A stretch of 64,000 nt of DNA from Litchfieldella anticariensis FP35 = DSM 16096 (GCF_000409775.1 NZ_KE332377.1:434001-498000), one strand, 5' to 3'; shown: positions 35,879-45,819, numbered from the stretch's first letter. Translations and numbers: made by a program. Notes: generated by a model not told the origin, from the letters alone.

Positions 35879-36439
35879 GGGAAAAAATGACTGAAATCTG
35901 GCTTCCCTTGCGGCAGCGGCTACACATAGTGCCATTGGTAGGTACCCAATGTGAATGCGCGGCGTCCGGTGGATACATCAATGATGACCCTGACGCTGCG
36001 GGTATCGGCCAATTGGACAATATCGAGCTGTTGACTCCTGAGTTGACGATGGCAGTAGGAGCCGAGCGTCGTGCGGCGGAAAGTGATAACGTCGCGCGTC
36101 GTGATGGCTCCTTTTTTTATCTCTACCTTCTTTATCTCTATATCGCTTTTTTACGGGGCGCTGGCAGAGCCATGATTGTATCCAAAAGCATACTAATGCT
36201 ACATCAGGTCAAAGTTCCTTCTGTCGCTTTCCTTGAAGTCATTGTCGATTCTTACCGCTTTAATTACGTGAATGCTGTTTTCGTATCACGATGCATCTTG
36301 TCGATTATCTGTGTGCCGATGGCGGTGATTGCCACCATAGGTCAAGCACTACCCGATGCGCTAAAACATGTACATGTAGAAGCATTGATGAGAAAAAGTT
36401 TCACATTATATCGAATTTTCACTTGGAGGAGCGGTTTCT
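35879..36439 (+). other. Long leader between ops element and wzc; no gene recognised
   Basis: Together with 35432-35861 this makes a 1-kb gap. The upstream part is AT-rich and holds the promoter candidate and the ops element. The part after ops is first GC-rich (to about 36100), then AT-rich. A 186-codon open frame (35887-36447) begins seven bases after ops and overlaps the wzc start, but it lacks a ribosome site, has improbable composition and no recognisable family. I read it as untranslated leader or remnant DNA. Confidence 0.5.
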
Positions 36440-38755
36440 GTGAATAACTTTTCTCCGCATGATGGTATGCCTCCAAAGCCTGGCATTCCTGCCCTAATTT
36501 ATAATCCTGTGATACCCAACGATAGCATTGATGTAGTCCGCTTGTTGGGCATGCTTCTTGACTATAAGTGGTTGATTGCCTGCATAGTGCTAGTGTTCAC
36601 ACTAACAGGTATCGTCTATGCATCACTGCAGACACCGATTTATCGAAGTGATGCCCTGGTACAGGTGGAAGGTAGGAGAACGGTTAGCCCTATAGGTGGG
36701 CCTGAAAATAACGGTGATGAGACGATTCAAGGAGCAAGCATCGCGGCGGAAGTCGAGATTCTCCGTTCACGCATGGTATTGGGTAAGGTCGTTGATCGAC
36801 TAGGTCTTGATACTATTTTTTCCCCACAAAAGTTACCAGTGATCGGAGACTATGTGTTACGAAATAACATTGTCCGACCTGATGTTAGTGGACTACCGCT
36901 GGTCGGTGGATGGTTGAATAAAGCTAATCATCCTGCATTATGGGCTGGCGAGAATATTGAAATCACACACTTTGATGTGGTCGATGGTCTTCGTGGACAG
37001 CCTTTGATACTCAAGGTAATGGAGGAAGAAAAATATCATCTTTACATGAATGAAGAGTTTCTAGGTGAGGGGGATCTGGGTACGGAAGCATATTTTATTG
37101 ATGGTGCTGTCCAAGTTCGTGTAAAAACACTGAATGCACACGCGGGTGCTGAATTCACACTGATAAAGTTATCTCAACTTGATGCTATCAATGCATTGGC
37201 ATCGCGACTGTCGATATCCGAAGTAGGGGGAGGGAACCGAGGGCCGAGCACTGGTATGCTGCGGGTCACATTGACCGGAGCAGATCGTAACGAGATTCGT
37301 CAAACGCTGGATACTATCCTCGACACCTTTCTTATACAGAATGTCGAAAGAAAAGCGGAGGCTACACAGCGGAGTCTGGCTTTTCTTGAACAGCAGGCAC
37401 CGGAGCTACGCTCTAAATTATCAAATGCTGAAGACAGATTGAGTGAATATCGTGCAAGTGTAGATAGTATTGATGTCGATGCCGAAGGGCAATCCATCAT
37501 CCAACAATTTATTGATATTGAACGTCAAGTTAACGAAGTTAGCATTCAAGAGGCTGATTTGGCCCAGCGCTTTACTCGCAATCATCCTACCTATCAATCA
37601 TTAGCACGGCAGAAAGCATACCTGATCTCCGAGCGTGATCGCCTCGAACAACGCGTTAGTACCATGCCTGCTGCTCAACAAGAAGTCATTCGACGTACTC
37701 GAGATGTGGAAGTTACGCAGGCCATCTACGTCAATGTACTCAATAAACTACAGGAACTGGAGTTGGTTCAGGCTGGTACCGTTGGCACACTTCGTATTAT
37801 TGATACTGCTGCTGTTGGCCGAGTACCTATCTATCCAAACAAGGCCAGTATGGTAGGGATGTCATTCATATTAGGTTTGCTAGTTGCTATCATTGTTGTT
37901 GTGGTTCGTGGTTTATTCAATCGTGGGGTAGAAAGCCCTGAGCAACTTGAGAGCTTGGGGCTTCCTGTATACGCTACTGTTCCCTTGTCAGGCGATCAAG
38001 CTCAATTGGAGCGTGTCTTTCAGAAGCGACGCCGCAAAGCCGGAAATTCTGGAATTCTTGCCAATAGTCATCCTGCCGATACTGCTGTCGAAGCGCTTCG
38101 AGGGCTTCGCACTGCCCTGCATTTTGCCATGCTGGATGCTTCGAATAACTGCCTTATGATCTGTGGGCCAAGCCCCGGTATTGGCAAGAGCTTCGTAGCT
38201 TTGAATCTAAGCGCAGTATGTGTCCAAGGTGGGCACCGTGTTCTCGTCATAGATGCGGATTTGAGAAAAGGTAACTTGCATCGCGCTTTTGACCATGCAT
38301 CTGAAAAAGGTCTCTCGGAAGTGTTGAGTGGCCGGTTAGAGCTCTCTTCCGCTATCCGTTCCAGCGGTTTTGACAGGTTTGATTATCTCTCTCGTGGTAT
38401 GGCAGCACCCAATCCATCGGAACTATTGATGAATGTCCGTTTCACCGAACTGATGGATAAGGTTAGTAAAGAGTATGATCTAGTGATTCTGGATACTCCC
38501 CCGGTGCTAGCTGTGACCGACGCAGCAATCATTGGTAAGCAGGCAGGAACCTCGCTTATGGTGGCACGTTTTCAAATGAATCCTCCCAAGGAAATAAAAC
38601 TTGCCATCAATCGTTTGGAAAATTCTGGTGTCGAAGTGCGTGGTTGCATTATTAATGGAATGCAGCGTAAGGCGTCGGCAGCCTATGGCTATGGATATTA
38701 CCAATATTCATATACTCCTGATCGGCACAAGAAAGGTTTGGCTGAGCATGTTTAG
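36440..38755 (+). CDS. wzc: Wzc-type polysaccharide co-polymerase and tyrosine autokinase
   Basis: 771 residues in the Wzc order: cytoplasmic N-terminus, first helix WLIACIVLVFTLTGIVYASL, Wzz-like periplasmic domain with coiled-coil segments (about 300-440), second helix near 475-495 (MVGMSFILGLLVAIIVVVV), then a BY-kinase domain with Walker A GPSPGIGKS (about 575), Walker A' VLVIDADLRKGN and Walker B LVILDTPPVLAVTDA. The tail is tyrosine-rich (AAYGYGYYQYSYTPD), the autophosphorylation cluster. It controls capsule chain length and export. Start is GTG with GGAGG upstream. The usual wza and wzb neighbours are absent. Confidence 0.95.
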   Translation: MNNFSPHDGMPPKPGIPALIYNPVIPNDSIDVVRLLGMLLDYKWLIACIVLVFTLTGIVYASLQTPIYRSDALVQVEGRRTVSPIGGPENNGDETIQGASIAAEVEILRSRMVLGKVVDRLGLDTIFSPQKLPVIGDYVLRNNIVRPDVSGLPLVGGWLNKANHPALWAGENIEITHFDVVDGLRGQPLILKVMEEEKYHLYMNEEFLGEGDLGTEAYFIDGAVQVRVKTLNAHAGAEFTLIKLSQLDAINALASRLSISEVGGGNRGPSTGMLRVTLTGADRNEIRQTLDTILDTFLIQNVERKAEATQRSLAFLEQQAPELRSKLSNAEDRLSEYRASVDSIDVDAEGQSIIQQFIDIERQVNEVSIQEADLAQRFTRNHPTYQSLARQKAYLISERDRLEQRVSTMPAAQQEVIRRTRDVEVTQAIYVNVLNKLQELELVQAGTVGTLRIIDTAAVGRVPIYPNKASMVGMSFILGLLVAIIVVVVRGLFNRGVESPEQLESLGLPVYATVPLSGDQAQLERVFQKRRRKAGNSGILANSHPADTAVEALRGLRTALHFAMLDASNNCLMICGPSPGIGKSFVALNLSAVCVQGGHRVLVIDADLRKGNLHRAFDHASEKGLSEVLSGRLELSSAIRSSGFDRFDYLSRGMAAPNPSELLMNVRFTELMDKVSKEYDLVILDTPPVLAVTDAAIIGKQAGTSLMVARFQMNPPKEIKLAINRLENSGVEVRGCIINGMQRKASAAYGYGYYQYSYTPDRHKKGLAEHV

Positions 38756-38870
38756 CATGATTGGGTTAAATTTCTGAAAAATTCAATAGATAGATTAAAT
38801 GGTATCAGCAAGTTCATTTGGGTAGTTGTCAGCGACGATATTTTTGGTGCATAGGCATTGGAGAAGTCGC

Positions 38871-39740
38871 ATGAAGGGGATCGTTCTCGCCGGTGGTTCC
38901 GGTACACGTCTTTATCCTATAACCATGGGAATATCTAAGCAGCTGCTGCCCATCTATGACAAGCCGATGATTTACTATCCGCTTTCGGTTCTGATGTTGG
39001 CAGGAATTAGAGATATTCTGGTCATCACCACTCCTGATGAACAGTACTGCTTCAAGCGGCTTTTGGGTGATGGAAGACAGTTTGGATTGAATCTTGCCTA
39101 TGCTGTGCAACCCAATCCTGACGGTCTAGCCCAGGCTTTTATCATTGGTGAATCATTTGTTGGAAATGATTCTGTATGTCTCGTGTTAGGAGACAATCTC
39201 TTCTATGGGCAGGGTTTTTCACCCATGCTTCAGAAAGCCGCTAGGCAAGACAACGGAGCAACAGTCTTCGGTTATCTGGTCAAGGATCCGGAACGCTTCG
39301 GTGTGGTGGAATTCAATGAAGAAAAGAGAGCAATCTCTATTGAGGAAAAGCCCGAACATCCCAAATCACGTTTTGCTGTGACTGGATTGTATTTCTATGA
39401 TAATGACGTAATTGAATTAGCCAAGGAGGTTGTTCCCTCCGGTCGTGGCGAATTGGAAATTACCAGTATCAATCAGGCCTATCTTGCACGTGGGGATTTG
39501 AGGGTAGAGGTTCTGGGGCGTGGTTTCGCGTGGTTGGATACGGGGACTCATGAAAGCTTGTTGGAAGCTTCACAGTTTGTAGAGACGATTGAAAAACGCC
39601 AAGGTTTCAAGATCGCCTGCCTGGAAGAAATAGCTTTCAATAATGGATGGCTGACAGCCAACGATCTCTCTAAAGCAGGAAGTGACCTTTCCAAGAATGG
39701 ATACGGACAGTACCTCATGGAGCTAGTGAGAGAATTATGA
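38871..39740 (+). CDS. rmlA: Glucose-1-phosphate thymidylyltransferase
   Basis: 289 residues with [46 protein letters not shown], the RmlA/RfbA signature, followed by [21 protein letters not shown] and [14 protein letters not shown]. It makes dTDP-glucose. Start at 38871 follows TTGGAGAAG; an upstream in-frame start at 38826 adds an unrelated 15 residues. It overlaps the aminotransferase by four bases. The next enzyme, the dTDP-glucose 4,6-dehydratase RmlB, is not in the window. Confidence 0.95.
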   Translation: MKGIVLAGGSGTRLYPITMGISKQLLPIYDKPMIYYPLSVLMLAGIRDILVITTPDEQYCFKRLLGDGRQFGLNLAYAVQPNPDGLAQAFIIGESFVGNDSVCLVLGDNLFYGQGFSPMLQKAARQDNGATVFGYLVKDPERFGVVEFNEEKRAISIEEKPEHPKSRFAVTGLYFYDNDVIELAKEVVPSGRGELEITSINQAYLARGDLRVEVLGRGFAWLDTGTHESLLEASQFVETIEKRQGFKIACLEEIAFNNGWLTANDLSKAGSDLSKNGYGQYLMELVREL

Positions 39741-40828
39741 TTCCGGTCACCAAGTCTTATTTGCCAGATCGTGAAAAACTATCTCGTTATATTGACGGTA
39801 TCTATTCACGCCAGTGGTTGACTAATCATGGTCCACTCGTACGGGAATTGACTCAACGACTTGAAGAATATTTGGGGGTAGAAAACCTGCTGTTGGTGGC
39901 CAACGGTACCTTAGCTCTGCAGGTTGCCTATCGTGCTTTAGGGTTGGGTGGTGGAAAGAGTCGGGTTGCAGCCATTACCACTCCATTCAGTTTCGTTGCT
40001 ACCACCAGTTCATTGAAATGGGAAGGTATTGAGCCGATCTTTTCTGACATCGATCCTCACAGCTGGTGCCTTGACCCCAAACAAGTGGAACGGAACTTGA
40101 GTGAAGGTGTGCGGGCATTGGTACCGGTACATGTTTTTGGAAATGCTTGTGACATTGAGGCATTGGAGCTCATTGCAGCCAACCATGGACTTAGTTTGAT
40201 CTTCGATGGGGCACACGCTTTCGGCGTCAAGTATCGAGGAGGTAGTCTACTCCGTCATGGCGACGCCACCACCCTTAGCTTCCATGCCACCAAACTGTTC
40301 CACACTATTGAAGGCGGAGGCATTATCTTCCGCCGTAAGGAGCAGCTTGAGCGGGCGCGCCGGATAATCAACTTCGGAATGTCAACCATCGGCGAAATAG
40401 ATGACTTAGGAATTAATGCAAAGATGAGTGAGTTCCAGGCTGCCATGGGGCTGTGTATCCTGGACGATATTGATGAAATCATGGAGAAGCGTGCGGAAAT
40501 CTGGCACAACTACCACTCAAAATTAAATGGATTGGTGAAATTTCAATTGATCAATGAAAATTGCACTAAAAACTACTCCTATTTTCCGGTTGTATTTGAA
40601 AGTGAGGCTGTTTTATTGAGGGTTAAATCTTTCCTTGAGGAGCAAGATATCTATGCTAGACGTTATTTCTATCCCTCTTTAGACGAGCTAGCGTACACTA
40701 CTCCTTGCGTTATCAACGAGAATTCAAAATTTATATCCAAGAGAGTTTTATGTCTTCCTCTCTATCCCGGCATGAGTATAGAAGATGTTCAGAAAGTCAC
40801 TGATATCATCTATTGGGGGCTGGAATGA
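39737..40828 (+). CDS. DegT/DnrJ/EryC1 aminotransferase for a nucleotide-linked keto sugar
   Basis: 363-residue PLP-dependent sugar aminotransferase. The N-terminus [38 protein letters not shown] is of the VioA-like subgroup. [35 protein letters not shown] and the PLP-lysine region [15 protein letters not shown] (Lys186) are intact. Enzymes of this kind aminate dTDP-4-keto-6-deoxyhexoses, which fits coupling to rmlA. It might alternatively serve the legionaminic pathway, which lacks its own LegC in this window, though its opening does not resemble LegC. It overlaps the WbqC gene in ATGA. Confidence 0.88.
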   Translation: MIPVTKSYLPDREKLSRYIDGIYSRQWLTNHGPLVRELTQRLEEYLGVENLLLVANGTLALQVAYRALGLGGGKSRVAAITTPFSFVATTSSLKWEGIEPIFSDIDPHSWCLDPKQVERNLSEGVRALVPVHVFGNACDIEALELIAANHGLSLIFDGAHAFGVKYRGGSLLRHGDATTLSFHATKLFHTIEGGGIIFRRKEQLERARRIINFGMSTIGEIDDLGINAKMSEFQAAMGLCILDDIDEIMEKRAEIWHNYHSKLNGLVKFQLINENCTKNYSYFPVVFESEAVLLRVKSFLEEQDIYARRYFYPSLDELAYTTPCVINENSKFISKRVLCLPLYPGMSIEDVQKVTDIIYWGLE

Positions 40829-41517
40829 GAGTGGCAATCATGCAGCCATATATTTTTCCTTACATCGGTTATTATCAGCTTGTTGGCTGTGTAGATGAAT
40901 TTGTCATATATGATGATGTGAATTATATAAAAAGAGGTTTTGTTAATAGAAATTATATCTTGGACCGTGGAAGCAAGAAGCGATTCACTGTCCCGGTTCC
41001 TGGTAGTTCAATCAATAAAAAGATCTTAGAGCTAAAGTTTTCAAGTGATGTTGAGGCTTTGCTGAAAAGTATACACCATGCCTATTCAAAGGCTCCTTAC
41101 TATGAAGATGTCTTTCCGATGGTAAAAAAAGTGATTGAAGGTGAGAATAGGGATATATCAGCGGTTTGTTGTGATGGAATAAAAAGTGTTTTTGACTATA
41201 TTGGAATCAGTGTATCTTTGTGTAGGTCCAGCCAGTTAGATTACGAAAAGAAACTTTGTGGGGCAGAGAAGTTGATGAATATCTGTGATTCATTGGGTTC
41301 TCAAAATTATGTGAATAGTTTTGGAGGTACAAAATTGTATGATAAGCAGCATTTTTTATCCAGAGGATTTAATCTCTCGTTTTTAAAAACAAAGAACATT
41401 GGCTATTCGCAGGGTGGCGTTGATGTCTTTATTTCTGATTTATCCATGATTGACACATTGATGTGGTGTTCCAAGGAAGAGGTTGCAAAATTTATTTTTG
41501 AATATGATTTAGTGTGA
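40825..41517 (+). CDS. WbqC-family protein
   Basis: 230 residues starting [45 protein letters not shown], which is highly characteristic of the WbqC-like family (PF08889), and continuing with NSFGGTKLY and GVDVFISDLSMIDTLMWCS. Members are common in O-antigen and capsule clusters beside aminotransferases; the reaction is not established to my knowledge, though a role in N- or O-substitution of the amino sugar has been supposed from context. Start overlaps the aminotransferase stop. AT-rich codons. Confidence 0.85.
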   Translation: MRVAIMQPYIFPYIGYYQLVGCVDEFVIYDDVNYIKRGFVNRNYILDRGSKKRFTVPVPGSSINKKILELKFSSDVEALLKSIHHAYSKAPYYEDVFPMVKKVIEGENRDISAVCCDGIKSVFDYIGISVSLCRSSQLDYEKKLCGAEKLMNICDSLGSQNYVNSFGGTKLYDKQHFLSRGFNLSFLKTKNIGYSQGGVDVFISDLSMIDTLMWCSKEEVAKFIFEYDLV

Positions 41518-41560
41518 CTGTTATTTATTAATATTCTAATATGTTCTATTATGTGGCCAT

Positions 41561-41974
41561 ATGATCCAAGAAGATATAAAAAACATGATTTGTTGTGAGA
41601 TGAAGTCTCAGAAAGATGCTTTTTTTTCAATCCCTGATATTGATTCTTACATTGACAAGGTCATGGGTTCGGGTAATTTGGTAACCCACTACAATAATGG
41701 GAAGCTGATTGGGTTTGTTGCATTCTATTGTAACGACGAAACAATGAAGCATGCTTTTGTCAGCTTGATTGTTGTTTCCCCTGAAATGAGAAATACTGGA
41801 ATTTCCTGTAGTCTGTTAGAGACTGTGGTATTCATGGCAAAAAGAAAAGGCATGGAAAAGGTTCGTCTCGAAGTAAAAAAAAATAATCATCGAGCTTTTG
41901 GATTTTATGAAAAGCATGGATTCAAGGTCAATAGTCAGACTGAAATAAGTTATATTATGGAATTGCCAATCTGA
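41561..41974 (+). CDS. GNAT-family N-acetyltransferase
   Basis: 137-residue GNAT fold: HAFVSLIVVSPEMRNTGISCSLLETVVFMAKRKGMEKVRLEVKKNNHRAFGFYEKHGFKV. It includes the acetyl-CoA pyrophosphate loop (R-N-T-G-I-S) and the closing Asn-x2-A-x2-F-Y-x3-G-F motif. It may acylate the amino group put on by the aminotransferase two genes upstream, but the substrate is inferred only from context. The gene has no strong ribosome site, and the gap of 43 bases to WbqC is AT-rich. Confidence 0.8.
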   Translation: MIQEDIKNMICCEMKSQKDAFFSIPDIDSYIDKVMGSGNLVTHYNNGKLIGFVAFYCNDETMKHAFVSLIVVSPEMRNTGISCSLLETVVFMAKRKGMEKVRLEVKKNNHRAFGFYEKHGFKVNSQTEISYIMELPI

Positions 41975-42025
41975 ACCTCTTGTTCTTATAAAAAATACCG
42001 ATGCGCAAAAATTGAGGAACTGGAG

Positions 42026-42817
42026 ATGTATGACTTAATGGATGTCGAGTCATTTGATAAGGAAATGATCGAGAAAGGATGGGTGCTTTTCAGAAATGTG
42101 ATTCCTGATAGTATGATCCATGACTTAAGAGAGGATTGTCTAAAATGGATTGCTATTTGCTCTGAATATCAGATCAAGAATAATATTAATGAAGCTGGTG
42201 ATGGGACCGCGCATCAAGCCGTGGGAAGAGGAGACAGTATAGATACTTTTCTCGATATGCATTTTTTTCATGAGTATCTTTTACGATTTTTCGATGGCAA
42301 GCCTTACGCATTGAATGCATGTACTCCAGTTGGTGGCTTTCCTAATGTAAATATTTATATCCATAAAATTCATCGGGATGTTGGTACGTATATACCCGGT
42401 TATAGGCTGAGAGTTAATATGTTGGTCATGCTTGATGATTTTACGCTGGAGAATGGAGCTACCAAAGTATTGTCCGGTGCACACTTGAGAGCAGAGAAGC
42501 CGAGCGATCAAGATTTTGATAAGGAATGTGATACGATTCTCGGTCCGGCTGGTTCTGTAGCCTTGTTTGATTCTTACCTTTGGCACAAGGGGGGAGCCAA
42601 TGCCTCGAGTAAGAATAGAGTTGCGCTTACTCTAAGTTTTGGTCGGCCTTTCATAAAACCACAACTCGACTATGCAAGAATGCTTGGAGAAGAATATGGC
42701 AAGGGCTTATCGGAACTCACCCGCCAGGTATTGGGATATAACTGCAGAGTGCCAACTAATCATGAAGAGTGGTACAAGCCCATTGAAAAAAGGCTGTATC
42801 ATGCTAATCAAGGCTGA
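42026..42817 (+). CDS. Phytanoyl-CoA dioxygenase (PhyH)-family oxygenase
   Basis: 263 residues of the Fe(II)/2-oxoglutarate PhyH family. The metal triad is visible as His116-Arg-Asp118 (KIHRDVG) and distal His187 (YLWHKGG), with the 2-oxoglutarate-binding Arg198 (KNRVALTLSFG). The fold pattern MLVMLDDFTLENGATKVLSGAHL is standard. These enzymes hydroxylate small molecules or lipids, and several occur in polysaccharide clusters where they oxidise sugar or acyl substituents. The substrate here is unknown. CTGGAG lies just before the ATG. Confidence 0.87.
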   Translation: MYDLMDVESFDKEMIEKGWVLFRNVIPDSMIHDLREDCLKWIAICSEYQIKNNINEAGDGTAHQAVGRGDSIDTFLDMHFFHEYLLRFFDGKPYALNACTPVGGFPNVNIYIHKIHRDVGTYIPGYRLRVNMLVMLDDFTLENGATKVLSGAHLRAEKPSDQDFDKECDTILGPAGSVALFDSYLWHKGGANASSKNRVALTLSFGRPFIKPQLDYARMLGEEYGKGLSELTRQVLGYNCRVPTNHEEWYKPIEKRLYHANQG

Positions 42818-42827
42818 TGTTTGATTC

Positions 42828-44639
42828 ATGTATAAATCCATTAGGGCTCTTTACTTCCTCTTGACGCATGAGCAACGTAAAAAATTGCTTTGGCTTCAGG
42901 TATTAGTCCTCATTATGTCCTTTGCGCAGATTGCCAGCGTGATATCCATTGGTCCCTTCATGGCTATCGTCGGTGACATTAGCCGATTGGAAGGACAGGG
43001 GATGTTGGCTAGCCTTTACGAGGCCAGTGGGTTGAACTCATCTTTCGATTTTTTATTCTGGTTAGGTATCATCGTGTTAGTGGTTTTGATTATGGCAGCA
43101 ATGGTTTCAATGTATACCACTTGGCGGATGTGTATGTACGGTGCCAAAGTTGGTGCTGATATAAGTACCCGTTTATTCAATTATTACATGCAACAGCCTT
43201 GGCTATTCCATGTTGGTGTAAACAGCAGCACCTTGACCAAGCAGATAGCTCAAGAATGTCAGAGAGTCAGTACTGGAATTATAAAGCCATTGATGGAGAT
43301 GAACGCAAAACTGGTTATGTCTGCCATGATGGCTTTAGCCATATTTCTTTATAATCCTATGGTTGCAATAGCAGGATTGCTGGTATTTTCATTCTCATAT
43401 TTTATTCTCTATATCAGTGTCCGTCGCAGGCTGATCAAAAATGGTAGATTAATGTCGAATATTCAGAAATTTCGATTCAATATAATGGCAGAAGGTTTTG
43501 GGGGGGTAAAGGATGCCTTAGTACTGGGAAGGCAAAAGAGTTTTATTTGTCGATTCACTAAGACAAGTGATGAATATGCGAATGCTTACGGAATCACACA
43601 GGCGTTAGGGCAAGTTCCGAGCTATGCAATGGAATTGATGGCCTTTGGGTCTATTATCTTTCTTGTTCTTTATTTATTGTCGATTCATGAAGGTGATTTT
43701 TCTAGTATCTTACCTATTCTTTCTGTATATGCGTTAGCAGGTTTCAAGCTGCTGCCAGCATTTCAGCAAGTCTATCGTAGCATCACGAGTATTCGAGGTA
43801 ATATCGCTGCTTTTGAAGCTATTTATGAAGATTTGGAAGCGTCTTATAATCAACGGCTGGTAATGTCTGATAGCGATAATGATACTGAAAGCTCTCTACC
43901 TTTTACTATTAATCACGGTGTTTCATTAAGAGATGTAATATTTCAGTATCCTGGTAAGGACTCACCAGCGTTGAATGGCTTGTCTATTGATATACCAGCC
44001 AACAAGGTAGTGGGCTTGGTGGGATCTTCCGGGTCGGGAAAATCGACTGCTGTCGATATCCTCCTTGGATTGTTAAAGCCGGATTCAGGGCAGGTTCTTG
44101 TTGATGGAGTGCCACTTTATTCCCTTGGTGAACGGAGATGGAGGAACACGGTCGGGTATGTTCCTCAAAGTATCTTTCTGGCCGATGCCACTATTCGTGA
44201 AAATATTGCTTTTGGATTGCCTCCAGAGAAGATAAATGAAGATAGAGTAAAGAATGCAGCTAACTTGGCGCATCTAGACGAGCTTTTAGCAAGTCTTCCC
44301 TCTGGTTTAAATACAAGGGTGGGTGAACGAGGGGTTCAGCTTTCAGGAGGACAACGTCAGCGCATCGGCATAGCTCGGGCCTTATACTGTGATGCCAGTA
44401 TTTTGATTCTAGATGAGGCGACTAGTGCGCTTGATGGCATTACGGAAAAGTTGATCATGGATGCTATCCATGGCCTCTCCGGAAATAAGACAATTATCAT
44501 GATCGCTCATCGACTGGCAACAGTGAGTCAGTGCGACTGCATTTACTTGATGATTGACGGTAGAGTAGTTGACAATGGAAGTTATGAGGAATTAGTGAAC
44601 AGGAACGAGATTTTCCAACGAATGGCTCAACATGTTTGA
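42828..44639 (+). CDS. ABC-type lipid-linked oligosaccharide flippase (PglK/MsbA-like)
   Basis: 603-residue half transporter: six N-terminal membrane helices, then an ATPase domain with Walker A VGSSGSGKST (about 398-407), Q-loop YVPQSIF, signature LSGGQRQRIGIARAL (about 505) and Walker B ILILDEATSALD. The N-terminus (LTHEQRKKLLWLQVLVLIMSFAQIASVISIGPFMAIVGD) resembles PglK, which flips undecaprenyl-linked heptasaccharide. It would be the flippase for block 2, as the Wzx gene belongs to block 1. A general multidrug or lipid A exporter is less likely in this position. Confidence 0.9.
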   Translation: MYKSIRALYFLLTHEQRKKLLWLQVLVLIMSFAQIASVISIGPFMAIVGDISRLEGQGMLASLYEASGLNSSFDFLFWLGIIVLVVLIMAAMVSMYTTWRMCMYGAKVGADISTRLFNYYMQQPWLFHVGVNSSTLTKQIAQECQRVSTGIIKPLMEMNAKLVMSAMMALAIFLYNPMVAIAGLLVFSFSYFILYISVRRRLIKNGRLMSNIQKFRFNIMAEGFGGVKDALVLGRQKSFICRFTKTSDEYANAYGITQALGQVPSYAMELMAFGSIIFLVLYLLSIHEGDFSSILPILSVYALAGFKLLPAFQQVYRSITSIRGNIAAFEAIYEDLEASYNQRLVMSDSDNDTESSLPFTINHGVSLRDVIFQYPGKDSPALNGLSIDIPANKVVGLVGSSGSGKSTAVDILLGLLKPDSGQVLVDGVPLYSLGERRWRNTVGYVPQSIFLADATIRENIAFGLPPEKINEDRVKNAANLAHLDELLASLPSGLNTRVGERGVQLSGGQRQRIGIARALYCDASILILDEATSALDGITEKLIMDAIHGLSGNKTIIMIAHRLATVSQCDCIYLMIDGRVVDNGSYEELVNRNEIFQRMAQHV

Positions 44640-44808
44640 TAAAAGAAGCTCTATTCTTAGGCATGGCTATCCTGCTGTGGCGACAGGTCTGTGAGAACCG
44701 TAGAATTTCCACATTTTAAATTCTGGTTGTTTAAAAGATTTACGGTTGATTTCTTTATCTTGCCAAATTAACGCTGTCTATCTGCTGTCTTATCGGGGAG
44801 TATGAACA

Positions 44809-45819
44809 ATGGATTTGAGCAGAGCCAGAATTCTCGTCACTGGAGCGGATGGCTTTATTGGCTCACACCTCACGGAAGCGCTTGTCGAGCGTGGCCACGA
44901 GGTGAAGGCCTTGGTGATGTACAATGCCTTTAATAGCAGGGGGTGGCTGGATCAGGTGGCTCCAGCGGTACAGCGCCACCTTGAGGTTGCCGCCGGTGAT
45001 ATCCGTGATCCTCACTGGGTACGCCATGTCATGCGTGGCTGTGATGTCGTGTTTCACCTCGCGGCCCTAATCGCTATACCGTACTCATACTATTCCCCAG
45101 ACACCTATATTGATACTAACATCAAGGGCACGCTGAATATCCTGCAGGCTGCACGCGACCTAGAAGTCTCTAGGGTGGTGCATACATCGACCAGTGAAGT
45201 CTACGGTACCGCTTGCTATGTTCCCATCACGGAGGACCATCCTCTGCAGGGTCAGTCGCCTTACTCGGCATCCAAAATCGGTGCCGACCAGCTTGCTCTC
45301 TCCTTTTATCGCTCGTTTGCTACACCAGTCGCACTGATTCGACCATTTAATACCTATGGACCTAGGCAATCCGCTCGTGCGGTCATTCCCACCATCATCA
45401 CCCAGATAGCCTCAGGCGTACGGTGCTTACAGTTGGGAGCGCAGCATCCCACTCGTGATTTCAGCTTCGTATCCGATACCGTTGACGGCTTTATTCGTAT
45501 GGCCGAATGTGATGACGCTGTGGGTGAGGTCATCAACGTTGGCAGCGGATTTGAGATCAGTATCGGGGATACGGCGCGCTTGATCGCCGAGCTGATGGAA
45601 AGCGAGATTGAAATCGATACCGATCCCCAGCGCCTGCGCCCTGTGGCGAGCGAGGTCGAGCGGTTGTGGGCGAGTACCGAAAAGGCTGAAAGATTGCTTG
45701 CACACAGACCTGTTCATGGTGAAATCACTGGACTGCGTTGTGGGCTAAGAAAAACTATCGACTGGTTTTGCGAGCCTGCTAATCTGGCTCGCTACAAGTC
45801 TCACTTTTATAATCTCTAG
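44809..45819 (+). CDS. legB: LegB-like NAD-dependent sugar 4,6-dehydratase
   Basis: 336-residue extended SDR: ILVTGADGFIGSHLTEALVERGHEVKALVMYNAFNSRGWLD, VFHLAALIAIPYSYYSPDTYIDTNIKGTLNIL, the active-site TSTSEVYG and SPYSASKIGADQLALSFYRSF, and RPFNTYGPRQSARAVIPTII. These segments are typical of the LegB family, which dehydrates nucleotide-linked GlcNAc to the 4-keto-6-deoxy form at the start of legionaminic acid synthesis. It is separated from the other legionaminic genes by 4.7 kb of AT-rich DNA. The 169-base gap before it holds no gene. Confidence 0.88.
   Translation: MDLSRARILVTGADGFIGSHLTEALVERGHEVKALVMYNAFNSRGWLDQVAPAVQRHLEVAAGDIRDPHWVRHVMRGCDVVFHLAALIAIPYSYYSPDTYIDTNIKGTLNILQAARDLEVSRVVHTSTSEVYGTACYVPITEDHPLQGQSPYSASKIGADQLALSFYRSFATPVALIRPFNTYGPRQSARAVIPTIITQIASGVRCLQLGAQHPTRDFSFVSDTVDGFIRMAECDDAVGEVINVGSGFEISIGDTARLIAELMESEIEIDTDPQRLRPVASEVERLWASTEKAERLLAHRPVHGEITGLRCGLRKTIDWFCEPANLARYKSHFYNL

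Noticed and set aside
39737-40828. Assignment of the aminotransferase as LegC
   Set aside because: Its N-terminus and coupling to rmlA fit the VioA-like dTDP-sugar group better. Kept only as a possible stand-in.
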